Translations under genes and position numbers: made by a program
The notes under the pieces: model-generated
Databases searched by the model: none
What the model saw: the letters and a program-made list of their open reading frames with translations, nothing else
What the model was told of the DNA's origin: nothing
In this document: positions 18,460-27,057 of the stretch, in pieces
Layout of the letters: the number at the start of each line of letters is the position of its first letter
How positions within the stretch are numbered: the first letter of the stretch is position 1
Assembly: GCA_942486035.1 (NCBI GenBank)
Contig: CALNXK010000179.1
Span: forward strand, 659,501-723,500
From: Porites lobata
Lineage: Eukaryota > Cnidaria > Anthozoa > Scleractinia > Poritidae
DNA: 64,000 nt
Direction of reading: 5' to 3'

Positions 18460-19704
18460 CTATTCTTTTATAACAAAACTGGTTCCGGTATCTATTTCAT
18501 CAGTCCATTGAGATCCACTAGACATAAGATAAGCAAACTGGTTGTTGTAATGACTTGGTTGAACTGTAGTATGATGAACTAGTTTGTCAGCGTAATTTTT
18601 ATTTACCGCTTCATTGTCTTGGGTTGGCTTACTAAGATTTATTATTTTATTATTACCAACATTAAGGTTCCCAGTCATAGTTACAGTACCATCTTTTTCA
18701 AAATAATCACTCAAATCTGGGGCAGCTGTGTTATCATCAACATACTTTTTGTTTGCAGCATCTGTGTTTGATGTTGGAGTTGCGAGACCAATTATTTTTT
18801 TGTTTCCAAGATTTAGGTTATCAGTCATTGTTATACTTCCATCTTTTTTTACAAAAGAACTAGTATCAGGTATTGAGTCATCCACATACTTTTTGGTTGT
18901 TGCATCTGTGTCTGATGTTGGTGTTCTAAGGTTAATTATTTTTTTATTATCCATGTTTAGATTATTAGTCATTGTAGATGAACCATCACGGGCAACATAC
19001 TTTAAATCTGTAAAAGCTAATGGTGTTGGTTGTTTGGGACCTGTTGGAGCTGGTAGATTTAATATTTGTTTATTATCCATATTCAGATTACCTTTCATTG
19101 GGTAAGATCCATCTCTGTCAAGAAATGTGTTGTCTACATAACCTTTTGTGGCTGGATCTTTAAGGTCTAGTGGTGTTTTAAGATTTGTAATTCGGTATGT
19201 ATTTTTCATATCGATATTTGAATCAACTGTTAGCCTTGTTGACGTGAGTGATCCGCTGGATTTATCATCCACATACTTTTTGGTTGCTACGTCATCATTA
19301 GCTGTTGGTGTGCCAACTTTAATTATTTTATTATTATTCATGCTTAAATTACCAATCATTGTTCGGGAACCATTTCTGTCAAGAAATTTGCTGTCTGCGT
19401 ATTGTTTTGTAGCCGGCTCATCTGCGTCATCCGGATGTTTGAGGTTAAGAATACGAAATTGATCCTTCATATCAATGTTTGAATCAACTGTTAATCGTGT
19501 TGTTGTGGGTGAACCACTGGAATTATCATCAACATACTTCTTTGTAGCAGCATCAGTATTAGAATTAGGTGCACCAACATTTGTGAGTCTTTTACCATTT
19601 ATATCATAATTTCCATTTGTGGTTAGACTAAAACCAACTCCTGGAGCACCCTGAATTCCTTTAGCAAAAGGATGATCAAAAGATTGTTCGTTAAATATAC
19701 CCAT
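18460..19704 (-). CDS. Fiber protein shaft with phage-tail-like repeats (first fragment)
   Basis: 414 aa. After a short N-terminus with a collagen-like GIQGAPG, the protein is built from about seven repeats of 35-50 residues. Each has the pattern M-x-x-N-L-N/D-M-x-N-K/N-K-I-I-x-L, then PT and DA-x-x-K-K-Y-V-D-D. This pattern is typical of trimeric tail-fiber shafts in bacteriophages, with N-K-I-I-N-L and A-T-K-K-Y-V-D blocks. The role is inferred: a trimeric capsid spike. The stop at 18460-18462 interrupts a frame that continues in register in the next gene after a one-base shift. Confidence 0.75.
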   Translation of the reverse strand: MGIFNEQSFDHPFAKGIQGAPGVGFSLTTNGNYDINGKRLTNVGAPNSNTDAATKKYVDDNSSGSPTTTRLTVDSNIDMKDQFRILNLKHPDDADEPATKQYADSKFLDRNGSRTMIGNLSMNNNKIIKVGTPTANDDVATKKYVDDKSSGSLTSTRLTVDSNIDMKNTYRITNLKTPLDLKDPATKGYVDNTFLDRDGSYPMKGNLNMDNKQILNLPAPTGPKQPTPLAFTDLKYVARDGSSTMTNNLNMDNKKIINLRTPTSDTDATTKKYVDDSIPDTSSFVKKDGSITMTDNLNLGNKKIIGLATPTSNTDAANKKYVDDNTAAPDLSDYFEKDGTVTMTGNLNVGNNKIINLSKPTQDNEAVNKNYADKLVHHTTVQPSHYNNQFAYLMSSGSQWTDEIDTGTSFVIKE

Positions 19705-19711
19705 TTTTTAT

Positions 19712-20359
19712 TTAATAGTTTATATTACTAGTAAAGTTTTTAGCAATACGTTTTCTAGGTTTATTAACATATAGAAATGTAAAGGGTTTTTTAGTTGCTT
19801 CTTTATATTTCTCTTTGTCAACTCCTAATTCGGATGATATTCTGTTTGCTTCCCTCGATGATGGAAATTCGTACAGACAGTAGTGAGAACAATTCAATCG
19901 AATATCCTTTGGAGTTTTGTAAAATGATTGACTGAGGTATATTACAGAGCAATTCTTATGTCGGCCTTGAATGAAATAATCAATAAGTTGTCTTTGGTTT
20001 TTATCACAAACGTAATCATCAAATATCACAAGTTTTTGGTTGTCTTCGTAATCCATTTCTGACACTGGAGTTATTTCATCGTTACTTACATGAAGTATTT
20101 CATAACCAAGTTTACTACTTAACTCCCTCATTTTTTGAATTAGCTTTTGATACTTATCCTGTTCTAGATTACGCGCGTAAAGATAAATCTCATCATAATA
20201 CAATAGTGGTTTAATTAGCATATGGAACAATAAATTAGTCTTACCACTTCCACTGTTTCCACAGATTAACATTCGAAACGTATCCGCCGGCATAACGGGA
20301 AATAATTGTTTATATTTTTTATCCGGATCACTAGTACTATCATAGTTTGGTATTTCCAT
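19712..20359 (-). CDS. FtsK/HerA-type genome-packaging ATPase (A32-like)
   Basis: 215 aa, intact, typical length for Polinton and virophage packaging ATPases. Walker A is GNSGSGKT at residues 34-41 and Walker B is KLVIFDD at 109-115. The downstream segment SVIYLSQSF carries the sensor-type Gln. It would pump the linear genome into the capsid. It starts 7 bp upstream of the fiber gene on the same strand, and its start codon faces the coiled-coil gene across a 23-bp gap. Confidence 0.92.
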   Translation of the reverse strand: MEIPNYDSTSDPDKKYKQLFPVMPADTFRMLICGNSGSGKTNLLFHMLIKPLLYYDEIYLYARNLEQDKYQKLIQKMRELSSKLGYEILHVSNDEITPVSEMDYEDNQKLVIFDDYVCDKNQRQLIDYFIQGRHKNCSVIYLSQSFYKTPKDIRLNCSHYCLYEFPSSREANRISSELGVDKEKYKEATKKPFTFLYVNKPRKRIAKNFTSNINY

Positions 20360-20382
20360 TTTTTATTTAATTAATAGATAAA
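20360..20382. promoter_or_regulatory. 23-bp divergent intergenic region with shared A/T start motif
   Basis: The ATPase (-) and the coiled-coil gene (+) start back to back. The gap contains TTTATTTAATTAATAGATAAA, which reads TAAAATG to the right and TAAAAAATG to the left. Any promoter for the left and right morphogenesis genes must lie in this gap or inside the opposing genes. Confidence 0.45.
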
Positions 20383-21217
20383 ATGGATATAAAAGAATAC
20401 AAAAAACTTGCAAGAAATAAAATTGAAGCTGACGCTTTAACTCAACAGGTTAGAGATGTAATAAAAACAAAATGGCAAAAACAAGATATGCGGGAAGGTT
20501 TTAAAGAGACGTTTAAACCACTTATTAAATCTCAAGATAGCATTAAAAAAAGTATTGATGAGCAGCAAAACGCAACTATAGCACAACTTAAAAAAAAATC
20601 AACTTGCATTAACATCAGGATTGGAAAAAATTAATGAAACTAATTTAAGATTGGCTGAAATGAGAGAATTACCAGCTTTGGAAGGTGATTATGATGAACC
20701 TACAACATCTAGACCAAGATCACCTACACGTTATAACATTGAAAAAAATTTTGATAAAGTTGATTTAGAATTATTAGAAATTATGGGATATCGAAGACCA
20801 AATAATTTTTTTGGTACTGATATTGATAGACTTGAAGAAATACATAAAGAAGTAAAAAATAGTGTAAAAACTTTAACAGGAGAATTAGCTGGATTGAATA
20901 GAAAAAAACATAAAACAGAAATAGATAAAGCAGAAATAGATAATGTTAAAATGCAAAAAGATACTCTTCATAAATATAAAAACATTCTTAAACTTTATTT
21001 AGATTCACTTGAGTATAAAATGGGAGAAGGAATGATTTACTTTAACAACCCACATCAACTTCTAAACAGACTTGACTTACTCGGTGGTTCAATTCTTGCT
21101 GGTAATAATGGTGTGATACCTGAGTTTTCTCAAATAGCACATCTTCTCAACCAAATGAAAGTAATTACAAAAAAACAACTTAATGATTTACTAAAAAATT
21201 ATATAGTTATTAAATAA
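20383..21217 (+). pseudogene. Coiled-coil structural-type protein, frame broken at A9 run 20590-20598
   Basis: The frame from ATG 20383 (83 codons) continues in the +1 frame from about 20600 to a stop at 21215-21217, so a gained A in the nine-A run would account for the split. The product would be about 275 aa. It has a charged helical N-terminus, a Pro/Ser/Thr/Arg linker (TTSRPRSPTRY), a long lysine-rich coiled coil, and a C-terminal segment with QLLNRLDLLGGSILAGNNG. The family is unrecognised. Its position directly before the penton gene, with a 1-bp gap, suggests a virion or scaffold role. Confidence 0.55.
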
Positions 21218-21218
21218 A

Positions 21219-21986
21219 ATGGAAGAACGAGCTATTCACATTTCTTCAATAAACAGAGAAAAAAGAGGAACAAGCAAACCTGGTGATTTTACTATTAAGT
21301 TTAATCCATCTTTAAAACTCGATCCTGATAAAACCCACCAACTTGCTCTTGATCGGCTGTCCATGACTTACTCTTGGTACAACATTAGAAGTGATTATGG
21401 AAACAATAAAATCAAATACACTCACGATGGAACCAACTGGCAAACAATTACTTTTACAGATGGAATGTATTCGTACTCAGATATTAATGATTACATTCAT
21501 CAATATATGTCTCAAAAGTCTCATCACACAACAGATTCGGGTGGAAAGAAAACTTATTCAATTAATCTAACTTTTATACTATCTACCTATCGAGTTCTCA
21601 TATCACTTGATGGTGTTTATCAACTTGATTTGAGAGGAACAGAATTTGGAGACCTGATTGGATTTGAAAAGAAACTTATTACAAAAACAGAGTATGGATC
21701 AAAACTACCAAATATCACAAATTCGATTGATGTGTTAAATATCAACACAAGCGCAATAACTGATAGCATTGTAAATGGAATAAATACAAATACCATTGCT
21801 GTGATACCAACTGATAATCTTACAAGGTCTTTTCCATTTACATTTGAACCTAAAAGACCATTGTATTGCCCTTTATCATCATTTTACATTGATGAAATGA
21901 GAATCTATGTGACGGACTCACTTGAAAGACCAGTAAATTTTAATGGTATTGATTGGTTTATGACTTTAATACTCCATTCAATGTAA
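21219..21986 (+). CDS. Minor capsid (penton-like) protein, single jelly roll
   Basis: 255 aa, intact. The beginning (HISSINREKRGTSKPGDFTI, then KFNPSLKLDP) and the end (RPLYCPLSSFYIDEMRIYV) match the layout of Polinton minor capsid proteins, which form the pentameric vertices. Strand-like segments alternate with loops throughout and there is no membrane segment. It sits between the coiled-coil gene and the basic protein and capsid genes, as in other Polintons. ATG lies in TAAATAAAATGG. Confidence 0.75.
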   Translation: MEERAIHISSINREKRGTSKPGDFTIKFNPSLKLDPDKTHQLALDRLSMTYSWYNIRSDYGNNKIKYTHDGTNWQTITFTDGMYSYSDINDYIHQYMSQKSHHTTDSGGKKTYSINLTFILSTYRVLISLDGVYQLDLRGTEFGDLIGFEKKLITKTEYGSKLPNITNSIDVLNINTSAITDSIVNGINTNTIAVIPTDNLTRSFPFTFEPKRPLYCPLSSFYIDEMRIYVTDSLERPVNFNGIDWFMTLILHSM

Positions 21987-21994
21987 TATAATAA

Positions 21995-22011
21995 GGGAAC
22001 CTTCGGTTCCC
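21995..22011 (+). terminator. GC-rich hairpin after the penton gene
   Basis: GGGAACC-TTC-GGTTCCC gives a 7-bp perfect stem 9 bases after the penton stop codon, followed by CCTAACACCCCTCCCTC. It is the only GC-rich hairpin in the AT-rich element. Confidence 0.6.
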
Positions 22012-22052
22012 CTAACACCCCTCCCTCTAAAGAATATAAACATTAGATAAAA

Positions 22053-22439
22053 ATGAGTCGACAATCAGAGTTTAAAATGAAACTTGACCCTGAATTGGGG
22101 AGATATACAAGACAACATATTTATGGTGAAGGAATGATGGATGTGTTTAAATCAGTTGGTTCAAAATTATTTGGAAAAACAGTCAAATCAGCTGTTAAAA
22201 AAGGAGCTTAAAAAGCAGTGACAGCAGCTGCAACAAAAACTGGTGAACATGTTGGTAAAAAGGCTGGTGATAAGATAGTGCAAATGTTATCAAAAGGCAC
22301 TCCCTCCCAAAAACCCCCTGCTAAAAAAGTTAATTTTAATAAAAATGTTGAAACAATAACTCAACAAGAGATAGATCAAATGTTGAATAACCTTCTTAGT
22401 GGAGGTTCAACACGTAAGAGAAAATTATATAATTATTAA
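22053..22439 (+). pseudogene. Small basic membrane-active (pVI/pX-like) protein with in-frame TAA at 22209
   Basis: ATG 22053 opens 52 codons that end in an in-frame TAA (22209-22211). The same frame then continues to 22439. The first part has GEGMMDVFKSVGSKLFGK, an amphipathic Gly/Ser/Lys/Phe helix like the lytic segment of adenovirus pVI. The second part is Ala/Lys/Gly-rich, then basic, with QEIDQMLNNLLSGG near the end. Capsid-associated basic proteins of adintoviruses have this make-up. The call is by composition and position. Confidence 0.5.
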
Positions 22440-22445
22440 AATAAA

Positions 22446-23776
22446 ATGAAGTCTTTTAGAAATCCAAAATATTTAGACAGATATGAGGATGTTGTTTTTG
22501 ACCTGGAACAGACTCTAGATGCTGCTCCAGCAAATAACGCGCACCAAACTAAAACAGGTCTTAGATTTGTTGCTGATAATACAGGAGAATCCACTCCTTT
22601 TGATTGGTATAACGCACGATTATCAATGGATTTTAAAGTAAATAAACTGGCAGATGGGGGAAATATTGCTGTTGCTGACCATAACGGAATTGTAAATGGT
22701 AGTAACTCCTTTATAGAAAAATTAAGTATCCTAGCAAATGGACGAGAAGTTTATAGTTGTAATTATGCGAATCATGTTGTAAATATTAAAAATTTGCTTG
22801 AGTATAATCCTTCATATGCACAGAGTGTTGCTACAAACGAATTTTATTTTCTTGATACATCAAGACACGCAGAGGAAACAGAATTTACAATCAATAACAC
22901 AAATGTTACTGGAGGAGCAAATGTTGTAAAAGGACGAGTTGCTAATTACAACAAAGGTTTCGCCGCAAGAAAATGACTATTAGGTGTATCAGCCACAGTA
23001 AACTGTGAAATTCCTCTTAATAGATATTCTTTCTTTGAAGCATTGGAAGATAAACTACTTCCTAATACAAAAATCGAACTAAACATCGAAATTGAAAAAG
23101 ATGCAAATTTAATTTTTCAAGCCGCCGATAATTGTAGAGTTATTATAACAAGACTACAACTTTTTATTCCAAAACTTACGTTTAATTCAGAAGGGCAAAA
23201 GTTGTACATGGAAAATTACCTTAAACCTTACAAGTGGGTATATTTGAATGAAGTAGTTGAAAGGTCAAATAATACACAGCAACAGACAGGACATTTTAGA
23301 ATTACAAATGCTATTTCAAAACCACGTCATGTATTTATTTTTGGAATTGATACGGCAAGAATTGATGCACAAACAGCAAATCCATTTTTATACGATACTT
23401 TTAATCTACCAAATAATGCTAATATATCAAGATGTTACCTGGAAGTTGCAAATGGAAACGAATACCCAGATATTCACTTTAAACCTTCTACAGATATGAC
23501 AAGAGTTTTTAGAAATGTAATGTCATACGTCTATGCAAATAATGATTATCAAGGTGGAACATTACTTAATAGAAATAATTTCAAAACTTTATTTCCTTTT
23601 GTTTATTTTGACCTGACAAAACAAAAATGGATATCAAAGACGGTGTTACAAAACTAGCATTTCATTACGAATTAACTGCTAATCCAAACGCTGATTATAA
23701 TATTTACGCATTAGTCTTACATGAAAGAGTAGCAGAAATATCACAACAAGATGGAAAACTATTGCTTAGGGCTTAG
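22446..23776 (+). pseudogene. Double-jelly-roll major capsid protein, with in-frame TGA at 22974 and a frameshift near 23640
   Basis: The main virion protein of the element. The N-terminal part begins MKSFRNPKYLDRYED and includes TPFDWYNARLSMDFKVNKL and a SFIEKLSILANGREVYS segment, as in Polinton hexon-type capsids. At 22974-22976 a TGA interrupts the frame, which otherwise stays open. Around 23636-23645 one base is lost, and the last 45 codons (with ANPNADYNIYALVLHERV) lie in the -1 frame, ending with TAG at 23774-23776. The inferred length is about 443 residues, normal for the family. The TGA could be a CGA or TGG change. Neither break lies in a long homopolymer, so decay is more likely here than read error. 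Confidence 0.8.
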
Positions 23777-23799
23777 ATTTAATATAATTCTATAAATAA

Positions 23800-24624
23800 A
23801 TGACAACTTATATTGAATACGGTGTAACACTTACAGATGGACAAAAGTCAAAATTGGCTTCTGCAATATTAAATAAATCACCACTAACTCTTCGTTTAAA
23901 ACATGGACATCTTCGAGGTTCTGATGAGTTAATGTTAACAAAAAGACAAATTTCTAAAATAAAAAAATCTATTTCAAATGGCACGGGATCAGATATAAAG
24001 ATAAGTAAAACACAAATTAGACGTTCTGTAAAACATGGAGGAAACTTATTTTCATCACTTGCTTCTCTCGGAGCAAAAGTATTACCTTACGCAATAAAAG
24101 GAATTTCAAAAGCTGTTCCCGCATTAGCAACCGGTGCTGCTACTGCACTTGGAGAACTTGGAATAAATAAAATATTTGGAAAAGGAATTACAATCCCCCC
24201 AGAGTTTTTCCCAATGCTACCACCTCTTGTAAGAGAATTTACCAAATCACAAATAAATCAAATTAACAAAGCTTATCAAACAGGAGGTCGACTTGTTATC
24301 AAACCAACTCGTAAACAAATAGAAGGAGGATTTTTGGGAACTCTTGCATCTATTGGAATTCCAATGGCAATAAGTTTAGTATCTAAGATGTTTGGTGGGG
24401 GACTTCAGGTTGATAGACGTGGATCATCTAATACAGCAAATGTTTACGTTCCACCCTCACATGGAGAAGGGTATCCTTATCGCTCACCACCCTTTATTGG
24501 TATATGGGAAAACCCAATTGGAATGGGGGTTAAAAAAAAAAAGTCCAAGTCCAAAGGAAAAGGTCTACTACTAGGAAAAAACAGCCCATTCAACTCAATT
24601 CCCATTCTCGGCACCATTTTTTAA
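23800..24624 (+). CDS. pX-like (adenovirus mu/pX type) minor core protein
   Basis: 274 aa, intact. The N-terminal half has LRLKHGHLRGSDELMLTKRQ and a KIKKSI segment, then an Ala/Gly-rich amphipathic helical stretch (residues 80-130, SLASLGAKVLPYAIKGISKA). A second glycine-rich hydrophobic segment follows (FLGTLASIGIPMAISLV, about 188-204). The C-terminus is very basic (KKKKSKSKGKG) and then ends LLLGKNSPFNSIPILGTIF. This matches the pX-type DNA-condensing core proteins found next to the protease in adintoviruses. Candidate protease cleavage sites would lie at GG-containing junctions; this is inference. Confidence 0.7.
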   Translation: MTTYIEYGVTLTDGQKSKLASAILNKSPLTLRLKHGHLRGSDELMLTKRQISKIKKSISNGTGSDIKISKTQIRRSVKHGGNLFSSLASLGAKVLPYAIKGISKAVPALATGAATALGELGINKIFGKGITIPPEFFPMLPPLVREFTKSQINQINKAYQTGGRLVIKPTRKQIEGGFLGTLASIGIPMAISLVSKMFGGGLQVDRRGSSNTANVYVPPSHGEGYPYRSPPFIGIWENPIGMGVKKKKSKSKGKGLLLGKNSPFNSIPILGTIF

Positions 24625-24650
24625 TTAAACCTCTATCCAACTTTGACCTT

Positions 24651-25055
24651 ATGGATTGGATAAAAAGACTTGGTATTAAACATTTTAGAGGAATATATAG
24701 CCGTAATGGACTACCTAATAAGATGCGTAAAGAATGTGGAATAATTAATCTCGATGACATGACTGGCCCTGGCACGCATTGGGTTTGTTATAGAAATATA
24801 AACAATATAGTCGAGTACTTCGATCCATTTGGACTGATAATGCCAAATGAAGCATTAGAGTATTTTCATACTTCTGGAAAACGTATAGTTTACTCAATGG
24901 ATGAAATACAAAATCGAAAAACTGTTCTCTGTGGTTATTGGTGTTTATATTATTTATTTGAGCGACAACGTGGAACTAGTATTTTAGATGTAATACATAA
25001 CCCACATTTTGATGATGACAACAGTGATTTTATAAAATCGTACTTTGGAGGATAA
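24651..25055 (+). CDS. Adenain-type cysteine protease (capsid maturation)
   Basis: 134 aa. The catalytic layout of peptidase family C5 is clear: His43 in GTHWVCY, Asp58 in YFDPFG, the oxyanion Gln87 in DEIQ, and Cys94 in LCGYWC. The Gln-to-Cys spacing of seven matches adenovirus protease. It would cleave capsid and core precursors during maturation. It is shorter than adenovirus adenain, as usual for Polintons. It follows the pX-like gene by 26 bp and ends against a convergent small gene, with a palindrome between. Confidence 0.92.
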   Translation: MDWIKRLGIKHFRGIYSRNGLPNKMRKECGIINLDDMTGPGTHWVCYRNINNIVEYFDPFGLIMPNEALEYFHTSGKRIVYSMDEIQNRKTVLCGYWCLYYLFERQRGTSILDVIHNPHFDDDNSDFIKSYFGG

Positions 25056-25082
25056 ATATAATATTTATTAAATATTATATTT
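25054..25082. terminator. Bidirectional hairpin between convergent genes
   Basis: AAATATAATATTT, ATT, then its exact complement: a 13-bp stem with a 3-nt loop. It overlaps the protease stop codon and the stop codon of the opposing small gene. Confidence 0.65.
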
Positions 25083-25227
25083 TAAAACTTACTTCATATA
25101 TTTGTCCATAATTAGAGTAAAATATAACACTTTTAATTTCTTCTTCATCTTCTATATTAAAAATATCCTTAAACCAATCTATAATAAATTTTTCACATTT
25201 ATCTTTCTCATTAGATATGACTTCCAT
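25075..25227 (-). CDS. Small acidic protein, 50 aa
   Basis: ATG at 25225-25227 (CAT on +) opens 50 codons to a stop at 25075-25077. The product is acidic with aromatic residues (starts MEVISNEKDK, contains FNIEDEEEIKSVIFY). The frame is supported by its neat fit between the palindrome and the next - strand gene, and by composition like neighbouring small genes. Function unknown. Confidence 0.35.
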   Translation of the reverse strand: MEVISNEKDKCEKFIIDWFKDIFNIEDEEEIKSVIFYSNYGQIYEVSFKI

Positions 25228-25289
25228 TCTTTTTATATTTACTTTTTAAACTTTAAATCATTTTTATTCACTACCAACTGGTGTATTTT

Positions 25290-25607
25290 TTAGTGATTTA
25301 ACCTTTTCAACTTTTTTTTTAGATCTTTAACACTATCAACTATTTCAATAAAGTTTGTGTAAATGTCAATAAGTCGATAAAGTTTTTTCTTTTTATCACT
25401 ATTTAACTGCAACCAAGAATATTCCTCATTTCTAATCTTTTTCCACATCTCACATTCACTAGCCATTAGCACTCTAGAAAGATCTTCGTTTTTCTTTCTA
25501 ATAGTCTCCAACTCATTATATATTTTTGTTCGCACTTCTTTCTCAAAATCCTTGATTGTTTTAACATCCATATTTTTCTCTATCTCGGAAAAGAATTTGG
25601 CTTCCAT
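25290..25607 (-). CDS. Coiled-coil hypothetical protein, 105 aa
   Basis: Charged and helical throughout (MEAKFFSEIEKNMDVKTIKD at the start, VKDLKKKLKRLNH at the end), with heptad-like spacing and no membrane segment. It has the general character of the small paralogs at 15756-16674, but no clear shared motif. It starts in AATAAATGG, 3 bp downstream of the next - strand gene, so both are probably co-expressed. Confidence 0.45.
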   Translation of the reverse strand: MEAKFFSEIEKNMDVKTIKDFEKEVRTKIYNELETIRKKNEDLSRVLMASECEMWKKIRNEEYSWLQLNSDKKKKLYRLIDIYTNFIEIVDSVKDLKKKLKRLNH

Positions 25608-25610
25608 TTA

Positions 25611-25808
25611 TTATATAAACAGATAATTACCTCTTATAATATTATTAAGTCTAATTGTTTTCTCTTTTAATTCCATAATCAACTCAAATATTTTTAAAAA
25701 TCGAGTATCATTTTCCATTCTACAAAATGTAGTATTTTCATAACTCATTTTTAAATTATTATATATATTGTCAAGTTCACTTTTAACAAAAATAGATCTA
25801 GTAGACAT
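25611..25808 (-). CDS. Hypothetical protein, 65 aa
   Basis: A small helical protein starting MSTRSIFVKSELDNIYNNL and ending RGNYLFI. It is unrecognised. Upstream, its start faces the + strand gene at 25832 across 23 bp, a second back-to-back start pair like the one at 20360-20382. Confidence 0.4.
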   Translation of the reverse strand: MSTRSIFVKSELDNIYNNLKMSYENTTFCRMENDTRFLKIFELIMELKEKTIRLNNIIRGNYLFI

Positions 25809-25831
25809 ATTTTATCTAAACATTATATTAA

Positions 25832-26032
25832 ATGAAAGAATCATATTGCATTGTAGATAAAAGAGTAACTCCTTGTACAGAGCCAAGTGGTTACCAAACT
25901 GATAAAAGAGGTAGAACTCAATTTTACTGTAGATGTGCAGTTTGTGGAAATAAAAAAGTTAGATATGTCAAAACTGGATCTGCTTCTCAAACTGGAAGTG
26001 GAAAAAAGAGAAAAAGAAAGTCAAAAAACTAA
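25832..26032 (+). CDS. Zinc-binding basic protein or N-terminal part of the PLA2 protein (66 aa)
   Basis: It starts in TTAAATG. Cysteines at YCIVDKRVTPC and YCRCAVC suggest a zinc-binding unit, followed by a Lys/Arg-rich tail (KKRKRKSK) that could be a nuclear localisation signal. The PLA2 frame that follows is open from about 25969 in the -1 frame but has no ATG near its start. A one-base loss in the A-rich stretch around 26005-26030 would join both into one protein of about 400 residues. Whether it is one gene or two cannot be settled from the sequence. Confidence 0.45.
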   Translation: MKESYCIVDKRVTPCTEPSGYQTDKRGRTQFYCRCAVCGNKKVRYVKTGSASQTGSGKKRKRKSKN

Positions 26033-26100
26033 TCAGCCCGTCTGGGAGGGCGGGCAAAGGTATTTCTGATGCTTTTGGCCCAATTAAAACAGGAATAAAT

Positions 26101-27057
26101 GTGGGTCAAAAAATTTCAGAAACCTTGTTTCCTCAAACAAAACAAGTATTCAAAGATTATTGGTCTGGTGATATTGCTAAAGGTGTTGTTAATTCAGAAG
26201 ATGGAATATTTACTTCCAATTTCTGGACAGGTAAAACAACTGTGTTTCGTTATGATGGTAAAAAATTTTATTTAAAAGAAGAAGAACCCATAATGGTTGT
26301 CAAGAAAAATGGCAAACAAATTGGGTATGTTCATGTAAGAGATTTTTTCAGTGGTGGATTAGGAACCAACAAAATTTACAAATCTGTAGCGGAAGTTAAA
26401 AATAAATATGGTTCAGGTCTTTTTGACACAGTAGTTGGTACAGCAGTTGATGGTTTTGTTCATTACGGTTTACCTTGGATGGGTAAGAAAGCAGTTGAAA
26501 TGGGACGATATGGAGCAAGTGAGTTAATGAGAAATAAAAATCTTCAGAAAAAAGCAGTAAATTATGGGATTAATAAACTCACTCCATTTATTCAAGATTC
26601 TGTTGGATCAGCAATGGAAGAACTATCAACAAAAGTGAGACCAAAGAAAAAGTATAAAACTGATAGACCAGAATTAGATGGGAGAGGAATAGATATTCAC
26701 AAGCAGATTAGTAAATTACCAATACCAAAAGGTGGATGGACCTTGCCAGGACATAATTATACAGGTCCTTATAATGATCTCGAAAACCAAGTAAGATACA
26801 ATCCGGAAACTGGTAAAATATTAGAAATTTACGATCAACCAACTGGACCAACCGATGCTGTAGCCATGCAGCATGATGTTGATTATAGTGTTTGTGGTGA
26901 TGACCGAAAGTGTAAAAATAAAGCTGATAGAAAAATGGTAAAATCATTGGATGCTATTCCTTGGAAAGAAAGACAATGGGGACATTGGTTGACTAGAACT
27001 ATTATAAACACAAAACAAAAACTTGGAATGGGAACAAAAAACGTAAAGCGGCGTTGA
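26101..27057 (+). CDS. Parvovirus-type phospholipase A2 domain protein
   Basis: At about residues 218-275 the frame carries the secreted-PLA2 core as in parvovirus VP1: a calcium-loop-like LPGHNYTGPYNDL, then the His-Asp pair in MQHDVDYSVC (H258, D259) and a following cysteine/lysine helix (CKNKADRKMV). The N-terminal 200 residues are glycine-rich and helical. In adintoviruses such proteins are thought to help the particle leave the endosome. GTG 26101 is only the first permissive codon; the frame is open further upstream, so the true start is probably in the preceding zinc-binding frame. It overlaps the integrase start. Confidence 0.75.
   Translation: MGQKISETLFPQTKQVFKDYWSGDIAKGVVNSEDGIFTSNFWTGKTTVFRYDGKKFYLKEEEPIMVVKKNGKQIGYVHVRDFFSGGLGTNKIYKSVAEVKNKYGSGLFDTVVGTAVDGFVHYGLPWMGKKAVEMGRYGASELMRNKNLQKKAVNYGINKLTPFIQDSVGSAMEELSTKVRPKKKYKTDRPELDGRGIDIHKQISKLPIPKGGWTLPGHNYTGPYNDLENQVRYNPETGKILEIYDQPTGPTDAVAMQHDVDYSVCGDDRKCKNKADRKMVKSLDAIPWKERQWGHWLTRTIINTKQKLGMGTKNVKRR

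Noticed and set aside
18728..19462. Two + strand frames opposite the fiber gene
   Set aside because: Antisense reading of the regular shaft repeats; no independent protein features.
22974..22976. TGA in the capsid gene read as tryptophan (alternative code)
   Set aside because: No other in-frame TGA occurs in the intact genes of the element, and another gene is broken by TAA, so ordinary nonsense mutation is simpler.
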